Shown here piece by piece: positions 57,421 through 64,000 of a DNA stretch of 64,000 nucleotides; position 1 is the first letter of the stretch, and the number at the start of each line of letters is the position of its first letter. Source of the DNA: JASGCP01 sp965263285 (GTDB lineage Bacteria; Bacteroidota; Bacteroidia; Chitinophagales; Chitinophagaceae); NCBI GenBank assembly GCA_965263285.1, contig CBDHHD010000004.1:186001-250000 (forward strand), in the 5' to 3' direction. The position numbers were made by a program, and so were the translations under genes. The notes under the pieces are model-generated. The model was not told the origin of the DNA, did not search any database, and saw only the letters and a list, made by a program, of their open reading frames with translations.

Positions 57421-58140
57421 ATCCTTTTTTTTAGGTGTTAAAAGAAATACAATCGCAACTACTTAGTGAACTCGGCTACATCCTTTTTTAAGGTATTAAG
57501 GGGTTTTTAATAAATGGCAACTACTCATGTATAGGTTCATACTCGTTTTTTATATCTTTTTCTTTCTTTTGTCTTGATACAAAAAAAAGAAACAAAGAAA
57601 AAATAAAGTCTGCAGATAAAGAGCTACAAAACTACGGCTCGCTACGCTAGCGAGAATGAATGGGAGGCGGTTAGGTATGAATCGTTATGATGAGTTTATC
57701 CATAGTTATCTTTTATGTACATACTTTATGCTCATCATAACGATTCATATATAAACACTTCGCCCCACATTCTTGCTGGTCGCTTCGCTCGCCTCGTTTT
57801 GTAACGATCTTTATCTGAGGGCTGTCCTCATCAGATACTTCCCATTATTTTCATACTTATAATTATTCGATCATTCATATACTTCATTAAACCTATTGAG
57901 TTAATTAAGTAGTTACAACTGTATTTCTCTTAGCGCCTTAAAAAAGGATGTAGCCGTGAACTCAATGAAGTTTATTAAGTACATAAGTGTTGAAACAAAT
58001 ATAAACATGGAAACAATAGGAGGTATTTTGTTAGAACTGCCCTTAGATAAAGAGTATTAACAAAACTAGGAGAGCGTGGATCTGCTATCTATAATGCTGG
58101 GGTGAAGTTTATATATACAAATTGTTATGATAAGGCTAAT
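57421..58140 (-). mobile_element. Old repeat copy H, split by insertion of copy F
   Basis: Two fragments make one degenerate reverse-oriented copy. 57421-57474 carries the end (CTTTTTTTTAGGTGTTAAAA, ACTACTTAGTGAACTC), and 57964-58140 continues with AATGAAGTTTATTAAG, AAACATGGAAACAATAGG, CCTTAGATAAAGAG and ATTGTTATGATAAGG. The two parts join at the same point in the B-type sequence (GTTAACTCAATAGG). The remaining bases to 58212 are plain AT-rich leader. Confidence 0.82.
57475..57955 (+). mobile_element. GGCTACATC repeat family, copy F, inserted with perfect 8-bp duplication
   Basis: The 481-bp element has exact inverted ends (GGCTACATCC and TTTTTTAAGG at the left; CCTTAAAAAAGGATGTAGCC at the right). 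It is flanked by GTGAACTC on both sides (57467-57474 and 57956-57963). Internal arms, hairpin and loop follow the family. It is inserted into the older copy H. Confidence 0.93.
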
Positions 58141-58212
58141 TTGTTAATTTCTAATTTTTTTTTGTATATTGATTAATATATATAATATTGTTATAATAAA
58201 ATCTTGATTTCT

Positions 58213-59457
58213 ATGCAAAAAATATCTAATAGTTTAGGTGTTATCTTATTAAGATTATTTTTAGGTAATTTATTGTTTTTATTTGCTTGTACAAAATCAA
58301 TAAATAATAACAATATTGCTAATGCATCACCGAAAGAGGGATTTAATAGATCTTTTGCTAGCTCACCATTACCTAGCTACCCCCCTGTTGTTTTAATGAA
58401 TCAAGTTTGTATTACCAATAATATTCTTTATATAAATCATGAGGGAAATGAACGAGATAGTTTTGGATTGTACTATAATCAAAATACAGTTATACAGGGA
58501 TCTAGAATAGCATGGTATGGCTACGATAAATTATTAGGAGTGGGAGGGTGTATTTTTAAAACAGATAAGAATACATATATAGTTAGCTTTACTGGTATGA
58601 ATGCAAGTGATTTTTTTGATGACGCCTTATGTGCAGTATGGTTAGGGAGTGTTAAAAAATTGCCTCTAATGAATCCTTCATTTATTCAAGGTAGCCAACC
58701 AAATATGCCCACGGGTTCTTATCTTATTGTTGAATCTTTATTAGGGATGAAAGACCCCAATGCTGATTATCCTAATACAGGAATTTTAGATTTTTTACAA
58801 GATGCTGTTCTAGATGCTTATCAACAACACAAACCTCCTGTACAAATTTATTTTGCCGGACATAGCCAAGCTAGTTTGTTATCTTTGTATTTTAATGCCA
58901 TGTTCTTTTCCCCCTCAATATATAACGCTTTAAAATCTGTCTCTGCTTCTGAACCGATAGTGTACACTCATTATTTTGGTTCAGGAGTGCCTAGTTTAAT
59001 GACTTCAAATATGCTTGATTATATAAGTAATGTATGGGCTCAATCTACAAGCAATGCTACTTGCCCTATTCGCCAAGTAAGTGAAGATGTAGTGTATTTA
59101 GATAAAGATCAAATAAAATATATAGTAGCTGGCTGTAATAATTATAATTTTTCTATCACTACTAAGTATCTAGTAAAACAACCTATATTACTCGCAGTTG
59201 ATGCTAATACGCAAGCATTGTATAATTTAGCTAAGCCTTTCAATTATGTATTTATACCAACGGATGGGTATAAATATTTTAATGTTACTGTTGTTAACGA
59301 TATAGTACCTATGTCTGATTTTCCAAATGTGCCACCCATTATAGACAACTATAAAGATGTATTAAATTTAATAGCAGCTTATCATTATCATAATTCTTAT
59401 TTGGTTTCTATGGGAGGAGTTCCGATTCCTACTCCAATTATAAAATCAATATGGTAA
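58213..59457 (+). CDS. Lipoprotein with lipase (class 3)-like fold
   Basis: The 414-residue protein starts at ATG 58213 (MQKISNSLGVILLRLFLG onwards; an in-frame TTG at 58204 precedes it) and has a lipobox LFLFACTKS. A class 3 lipase pattern is visible: NTYIVSFTGMNASDFFDDAL, then the nucleophile elbow IYFAGHSQASLLSLYF (Ser about residue 220), and VVNDIVPMSDFPN, AYHYHNSY as possible Asp and His parts. GHSQA differs from the usual GHSLGG. Substrate unknown. Confidence 0.75.
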   Translation: MQKISNSLGVILLRLFLGNLLFLFACTKSINNNNIANASPKEGFNRSFASSPLPSYPPVVLMNQVCITNNILYINHEGNERDSFGLYYNQNTVIQGSRIAWYGYDKLLGVGGCIFKTDKNTYIVSFTGMNASDFFDDALCAVWLGSVKKLPLMNPSFIQGSQPNMPTGSYLIVESLLGMKDPNADYPNTGILDFLQDAVLDAYQQHKPPVQIYFAGHSQASLLSLYFNAMFFSPSIYNALKSVSASEPIVYTHYFGSGVPSLMTSNMLDYISNVWAQSTSNATCPIRQVSEDVVYLDKDQIKYIVAGCNNYNFSITTKYLVKQPILLAVDANTQALYNLAKPFNYVFIPTDGYKYFNVTVVNDIVPMSDFPNVPPIIDNYKDVLNLIAAYHYHNSYLVSMGGVPIPTPIIKSIW

Positions 59458-59537
59458 GATGAGTGATAAATAGGACTGATTTTTTTCAGCGGTTAAAAAA
59501 AATGGTAACTACTCAAGTATATGTTAGTGTTCACTAT

Positions 59538-60407
59538 TTAGTATCCATAACTTTTAAGTAGCATATCATTACTACGCCAATTAGGGCGAACCTTTACTTT
59601 TAATTCTAAAAATATTTGTCGTCCTATCCATGCTTCTATATCTTTACGGGCTTCGGTGCCTAATTGTTTTATTTTGCTACCGTCTTTACCAAGAATGATG
59701 CCTTTTTGGGTTTCTCTCATTACAATAATATCAGCTTGAATTTTAGTAAGGGTTGTTTTTTCTTGATATACATTCACTAATACGGTGCTATGGTAAGGGA
59801 TTTCTTGTTCAAACAATAAAAATAGTTTCTCGCGAATGCGTTCTTCTATATAAAATCGCACTGATCGATCTGTAAATTCATCTTCGGGATAAAACATCTC
59901 GCTTTCGGGCAAGAGCTTTATGCAGGTGGTTAATAGGGTTGGGATAGCAGTTGCAAAGAGGGCAGAGATGGGAATGATTTCTGTAAAGATATTTTTTGTA
60001 GTAAAAAATGAAATTAAATCCTTTTGTTTTTCTGAAGAAACGAGGTCTACTTTATTTAATACCAATACAAGTGGTATTTTTTTAGGAATAGATAATATAG
60101 AGGAATTAAAATGTTCTAGTTTTTCTTGAGCGTCCCATATAAACAATATAATATCGGCATCTTCAATAGATTTCTTTACAGCATTCATCATGGATTCATG
60201 CAATTTATATTTTGCTTCTAAGATACCGGGAGTGTCTGAAAATACCATTTGATATTCTTTAGATTTAGTTAAGAATCCTTTTATGCGATGTCTGGTTGTT
60301 TGCACTTTAGGAGACACAATAGATAGTTTTTCTCCCAATATAGTATTGATAAGTGTGCTTTTGCCAGCATTGGGGTATCCTAATATAGTAACAAAACCTG
60401 CCTTCAT
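59538..60407 (-). CDS. era: GTPase Era
   Basis: Era is a 289-residue GTPase helping 16S rRNA maturation and 30S assembly. It has G1 GYPNAGKSTLIN, G2 TTRHRIKGFL, G3 DTPG, G4 NKVD and G5 SAL, then a C-terminal KH domain (GIILGKDGSKIKQLGTEARKDIE). It is divergent from aguB; a short repeat-like relic with GTAACTACTC lies just downstream (about 59478-59530). Confidence 0.95.
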   Translation of the reverse strand: MKAGFVTILGYPNAGKSTLINTILGEKLSIVSPKVQTTRHRIKGFLTKSKEYQMVFSDTPGILEAKYKLHESMMNAVKKSIEDADIILFIWDAQEKLEHFNSSILSIPKKIPLVLVLNKVDLVSSEKQKDLISFFTTKNIFTEIIPISALFATAIPTLLTTCIKLLPESEMFYPEDEFTDRSVRFYIEERIREKLFLLFEQEIPYHSTVLVNVYQEKTTLTKIQADIIVMRETQKGIILGKDGSKIKQLGTEARKDIEAWIGRQIFLELKVKVRPNWRSNDMLLKSYGY

Positions 60408-60471
60408 TTTTTATGTTTGTACAACAAAAGTATAAGAAAATATCTATCTTTGTATTATATTATTAATAGCA

Positions 60472-61350
60472 ATGTCAGTAAAAATAGGAATGGTACAAAT
60501 GGCTTGTACAGCAGATAAAGAATTTAATACGAAAAAATGCGTGCAAGAAATCCGCATGTTAGTTAAAAAAGGCGCACAAATAGTGGCGTTGCAAGAGCTT
60601 TTTAATACGCTCTATTTCTGTGACAGTGAAAAGTACGAACCCTTTAATTTAGCCGAACCTATTCCTGGTTATACAATAAATATATTATCGGCACTAGCAA
60701 AAGAGCTATCTGTTGTGTTGATAGTGCCTTTTTTTCAACAGGTTATACAAGGGGTGCATTTTAATGTAGCGACGGTTATTGATGCAGATGGCACACTATT
60801 AGGCACTTATAGAAAAATGCATATACCTGAAGATCAAGGCTTTAACGAGAAATTCTATTTTACACCTGGGGACACAGGATATAAGGTATTTAATACAAAA
60901 TACGCTAAGATAAGTGTGCTTATTTGTTGGGATCAGTGGTATCCTGAAGCTGCTCGTATTTGTGCTTTGGCAGGAGCGGATATTATTTTTTATCCCACTG
61001 CTATAGGATGGGCTAAGAGTCAGGATAACGCTACCAATCAAGAGCAGTTTGATGCTTGGCAAACCATACAAAGAAGCCATGCCATTGCTAATGGAGTTCA
61101 CATAGTAGCAGTGAATAGAACAGGGGTAGAGCAAAATGGTAATATGCAATTCTGGGGTGGATCATTTGTTGCCAATCCTTTCGGAAAAATATTATATCAA
61201 GCACCACACACAGAAGAAATAGCAGTAGTAGTAGAAGTAAATCTATCTGAAACACATTACTATAGAACGCATTGGCCTTTTTTAAGAGATCGTAGAATAG
61301 ATTCGTATTCACCTATTTTGCAACGGGTTATTACCCATCCTTTATTATAG
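60472..61350 (+). CDS. aguB: N-carbamoylputrescine amidohydrolase
   Basis: This nitrilase-superfamily enzyme (292 residues) has Glu in LQELFNTLYF, Lys in YRKMHIPEDQGFNEKFYF and Cys in ISVLICWDQWYPEAAR. It converts N-carbamoylputrescine to putrescine. Together with the next gene, it makes putrescine from agmatine. A TATCTTTG -7 box at 60445-60452 precedes the ATG by 19 bp. The gap to aguA is 15 bp. Confidence 0.93.
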   Translation: MSVKIGMVQMACTADKEFNTKKCVQEIRMLVKKGAQIVALQELFNTLYFCDSEKYEPFNLAEPIPGYTINILSALAKELSVVLIVPFFQQVIQGVHFNVATVIDADGTLLGTYRKMHIPEDQGFNEKFYFTPGDTGYKVFNTKYAKISVLICWDQWYPEAARICALAGADIIFYPTAIGWAKSQDNATNQEQFDAWQTIQRSHAIANGVHIVAVNRTGVEQNGNMQFWGGSFVANPFGKILYQAPHTEEIAVVVEVNLSETHYYRTHWPFLRDRRIDSYSPILQRVITHPLL

Positions 61351-61365
61351 TAACCTATATTATGT

Positions 61366-62409
61366 ATGATTATTCATCCTAGCCCTAAAGAACTAGGCTT
61401 TTTTTTCCCAGCAGAATTTGCCAAGCACCACGCTACTTGGCTTAGCTGGCCCCATAAAAAAGAGTCTTGGCCTGGTAAGATAGACACGATATTCCCTTAT
61501 TATGCTTCTTTTGTAGCCTATGTATCTACATGTGAAGAAGTGTGTATCCTTGTATCTGATAAAGAGATGGAGTTATTTGCTCGCAGCTATATAGAGGATA
61601 CAAATGCTGTTTTGTCTCATATACATTTTTACCATTTCCCCACAAATGATGCTTGGTGTAGAGATCATGGACCTGCTTTTCTTACTCATCAAACAGAAAA
61701 GAAAAAAATGATAGTAAAATGGGATTATAATGCTTGGGGAAATAAATATCCTCCTTTTGATTTAGATAATCAGATTCCCTATCATATTAGTAGGTTATTA
61801 GGTATCCCCTTGGTGGCGCCTCATATTGTTATGGAAGGAGGTGCTATTGAAGTAAATGGACAAGGTAGTTTACTTACTTCTACTTCCTGCTTGCTTAATA
61901 AGAATAGGAATCCTCACCTATCGAAAAAGGATATTGAATTGTATTTAATGCATTATTATGGGGTATCTCAAATTCTTTGGATAGAGGAAGGAATTGTAGG
62001 TGATGATACAGATGGTCATATTGATGATACAGTTCGATTTGTAGATGAACATAGAGTAATTACAATGATAGAAGAAAATAGATTAGATGCAAATTACGAT
62101 ATATTAAAAAAGAACTATCGGCAATTGCAAAAGATGCGTTTATTAAATGGAGAGTTGTTAGAAATTATACCTATTCAAATGCCTAGTCCGGTTTATTATG
62201 AAGGGCAACGCTTACCTGCTTCTTATGCTAATTTTTATATATGCAATGATTTTGTTGTAGTGCCTACTTTTCAATGTGATCAAGACGAATCAGCATTATT
62301 GTCTATACAAAAATGCTTCCCTAATAGAAAGGTAGTGGGTATTTATTCAACAGATATCATTTGGGGATTGGGTAGTTTTCATTGCTTAAGCCAGCAAGAA
62401 CCTATCTAA
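61366..62409 (+). CDS. aguA: Agmatine deiminase
   Basis: The 347-residue enzyme of the peptidylarginine deiminase-like family hydrolyses agmatine to N-carbamoylputrescine. It has WLSWPHKKESWPG near the start, DAWCRDHGPAFL, VMEGGAIEVNGQGSLLTSTS and GHIDDTVRFV, then the catalytic Cys in LGSFHCLSQQEP at the C-terminus. It forms an operon with aguB. Confidence 0.94.
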   Translation: MIIHPSPKELGFFFPAEFAKHHATWLSWPHKKESWPGKIDTIFPYYASFVAYVSTCEEVCILVSDKEMELFARSYIEDTNAVLSHIHFYHFPTNDAWCRDHGPAFLTHQTEKKKMIVKWDYNAWGNKYPPFDLDNQIPYHISRLLGIPLVAPHIVMEGGAIEVNGQGSLLTSTSCLLNKNRNPHLSKKDIELYLMHYYGVSQILWIEEGIVGDDTDGHIDDTVRFVDEHRVITMIEENRLDANYDILKKNYRQLQKMRLLNGELLEIIPIQMPSPVYYEGQRLPASYANFYICNDFVVVPTFQCDQDESALLSIQKCFPNRKVVGIYSTDIIWGLGSFHCLSQQEPI

Positions 62410-62539
62410 AAAATAACAAATAATTTTATATATTGTTAATTTTTTTTTAAAATCGCATAAAATTATTGTTTGTATAAAATTATTTTATAATATTGCTTTT
62501 ACTAATCATTTAATTTTTAAAATATAAAAATAAAAAAAA

Positions 62540-63397
62540 ATGGCGGACAATAACTCTAAAGTAAGTTCTTCAGTAGCAGAACAACCTCAGAAAAGAAGTA
62601 ATGCAATTTCAATTATTGCACCTATTGTATGTATTATTATTGGTTATATTATTTGGCGATTTTTATTGGGTAGTAATGGAAACTTTACTACACCCGATCC
62701 AGATTCATCACATTGGTTTTGGCCTAATCAATCAGGACCTAAAAGTGCTCTTGTAAGAATGTATGACGGAGGTATTATTGTGCCTATTTTGATTGGATTA
62801 TTTTTAATTGTGGTTACCTTTGTGGTAGAAAGATTTATGACTGTTTCTAAAGCAGCAGGTACAGGTAATATAGATGATTTTATTCGTAAAGTACAATTTC
62901 ATTTGTCTACTAAAGAATTGGATAAAGCTATTGTAGAATGCGATAAACAAAAAGGAAGTGTAGGGAATGTAATGAAAGCTGGTTTATTAAAGTATAAAGA
63001 AATGACCATGAATACGGTTTTAGATAAGGATCAAAAAGTATTGAGTATTAAGGAAGAAATAGAGCAAGCTACTGCTTTAGAATTGCCCATGTTAGAAAAA
63101 AATTTAGTGTTTTTATCTACCATTGCTTCTGTAGCTACTTTAATGGGATTATTAGGAACCGTATTGGGAATGATTCGTTCATTTGCTGCATTAGGAGATA
63201 GTGGGGGAGGTGAGGCTTCTGCTAAATTATCTCAAGGTATTGCAGAGGCATTGTACAATACTTCATTAGGTATTGGTACTTCAGCTATTTCAATTATTGT
63301 GTATAATATTTTTACAACAAAAATAGATGCTATTACTTATGGCATTGATGAGTCAGGCTTTACCCTTACACAAAGCTTTGCTTCTCACTATAAATAA
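62540..63397 (+). CDS. exbB: MotA/TolQ/ExbB proton channel protein
   Basis: The 285-residue inner-membrane protein drives TonB-dependent uptake with ExbD. The MotA/TolQ/ExbB domain is clear at residues about 180-265 (LSTIASVATLMGLLGTVLGM, ALYNTSLGIGTSAISIIVYN), with two preceding membrane segments near 22-45 and 85-105. It begins ATG at 62540 after a long AT-rich leader and is followed 47 bp later by exbD. Confidence 0.92.
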   Translation: MADNNSKVSSSVAEQPQKRSNAISIIAPIVCIIIGYIIWRFLLGSNGNFTTPDPDSSHWFWPNQSGPKSALVRMYDGGIIVPILIGLFLIVVTFVVERFMTVSKAAGTGNIDDFIRKVQFHLSTKELDKAIVECDKQKGSVGNVMKAGLLKYKEMTMNTVLDKDQKVLSIKEEIEQATALELPMLEKNLVFLSTIASVATLMGLLGTVLGMIRSFAALGDSGGGEASAKLSQGIAEALYNTSLGIGTSAISIIVYNIFTTKIDAITYGIDESGFTLTQSFASHYK

Positions 63398-63444
63398 TCA
63401 TTTATTGTGTTGGTTATTTTTTTATGATTAAAAATTAAGAAATT

Positions 63445-64000
63445 ATGGCTCGTCCAAAGATACCAAGAAAAAGCACAACAATTGATATGACGGCTATGTG
63501 TGATGTGGCTTTTTTGTTGCTTGCATTTTTTATTCTTACTACAAAATTTAAACCTGATGAAGCAGTTCCTATTAATACACCTAGCTCAGTAGCATCAAAG
63601 ATTGCACCTGATAAAGACTTAGTTATTATAAGTATTAATAAGAATGATAAGGTTTTTTTGTCTATTGAAGATAATGATAAAAAAGCAGAAATTGCTAATT
63701 TATTAAAATCGATGAATAATATTACAGTTAACCAAGCTTTATTTGTAAAGGCAGATTTTATAGGAGTACCCTTTAGTCAGTTAAATACTTTTCTAAATTT
63801 GCCTAAGGATCAAAGAAAAGCCGAATTATTGCCCGGCATTCCTGTTGATACTACTAAGGGGGTAAAAAATGAAATGGCAGATTGGATGAAGATCATTGCT
63901 TCGGCATATCAAGGACAAAAGCTAAACATATTATTAAAAGGGGATAATTTATCTAAATTCGGTTCTGTAGATGGTATTTTAACAGCTTTTAAAAGAAATG
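63445..64000 (+). CDS. exbD: ExbD biopolymer transport protein, 5' part
   Basis: The frame from ATG 63445 stays open to the window edge (185 codons). It starts MARPKIPRKSTTIDMTAMCD and has the single membrane helix with the proton-carrying Asp (MCDVAFLLLAFFILTTK), as in ExbD/TolR. The periplasmic part is longer than in classical ExbD, which is common in Bacteroidota. It completes the energy-transducing pair with exbB; the 3' end is outside the window. Confidence 0.92.
   Translation, partial: MARPKIPRKSTTIDMTAMCDVAFLLLAFFILTTKFKPDEAVPINTPSSVASKIAPDKDLVIISINKNDKVFLSIEDNDKKAEIANLLKSMNNITVNQALFVKADFIGVPFSQLNTFLNLPKDQRKAELLPGIPVDTTKGVKNEMADWMKIIASAYQGQKLNILLKGDNLSKFGSVDGILTAFKRN

Noticed and set aside
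17971..58140. Repeats as a CRISPR array or tRNA cluster
   Set aside because: Units are about 430 bp, dispersed and palindromic, without regular short spacers, and I found no cloverleaf with anticodon arms in the intergenic regions.

Overview
The window is about 64 kb of an AT-rich chromosome from a member of the Bacteroidota, most likely Chitinophagaceae or a close relative. The evidence is a T9SS/gliding-type C-terminal sorting domain on a large secreted protein, a gldE-ssb pair, a menaquinone-type UbiE methyltransferase, the arginine cluster order GNAT-argG-argC, lipoproteins with SC-type lipoboxes, and TAnnTTTG -7 promoter boxes instead of E. coli-like -10 boxes. Species cannot be named from the sequence alone. 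The presence of cytochrome c oxidase subunits III and IV and of an electron-transfer flavoprotein suggests an aerobic or microaerobic heterotroph with polysaccharide-degrading enzymes.

Layout: 1-8852 is the 3' part of a giant non-ribosomal peptide synthetase gene (A-PCP-C-A-PCP-C-A-PCP-TE visible). 8913-14095 holds etfB, etfA, a kelch lipoprotein, hisA and hisF on the same strand. 14118-16565 is a secreted GH2 enzyme, followed by a WbqC-like protein and a 1.2-kb non-coding stretch containing an IS256-like remnant broken by a repeat element. 18759-27361 (minus strand) holds ubiE, a T9SS substrate, an alpha/beta hydrolase lipoprotein and an RND pump with its adaptor. 27558-29784 is an alpha-glucan phosphorylase with ubiX. 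29807-33637 contains a PfkB kinase pseudogene, a shortened gldE, ssb and dnaG. 34236-41053 has gcvH, an amino acid permease, cox subunits III and IV, miaA, a small membrane protein and a hemH gene broken by an in-frame stop. 41345-46105 is a purF-purM-purN-purD operon followed by a universal stress protein. 46371-54446 holds an aldehyde dehydrogenase, a small unknown protein, a GH2 beta-mannosidase lipoprotein and a secreted metzincin. 54503-57347 is GNAT-argG-argC. 58213-64000 holds a lipase-like lipoprotein, era, the agmatine-to-putrescine pair aguB-aguA, exbB and the start of exbD.

The most striking feature is a family of non-coding, strongly palindromic mobile repeats of about 430-480 bp. 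Their terminal inverted repeats begin GGCTACATC. At least eight copies (three nearly identical, others degenerate) and several fragments lie between genes. One copy has inserted into an older copy and is flanked by a perfect 8-bp duplication (GTGAACTC). Another copy lies inside a second inverted-repeat element that has its own perfect 8-bp duplication (TAAAAAAT) at the stop codon of the permease gene. No transposase for either family is in the window. Other unusual points are an in-frame 12-bp duplication that creates a stop in hemH, a deletion-like junction joining a truncated gldE to a kinase pseudogene, heptamer-type tandem repeats inside each NRPS adenylation domain, and a phosphorylase with threonine at the position where I expect the pyridoxal-phosphate lysine.
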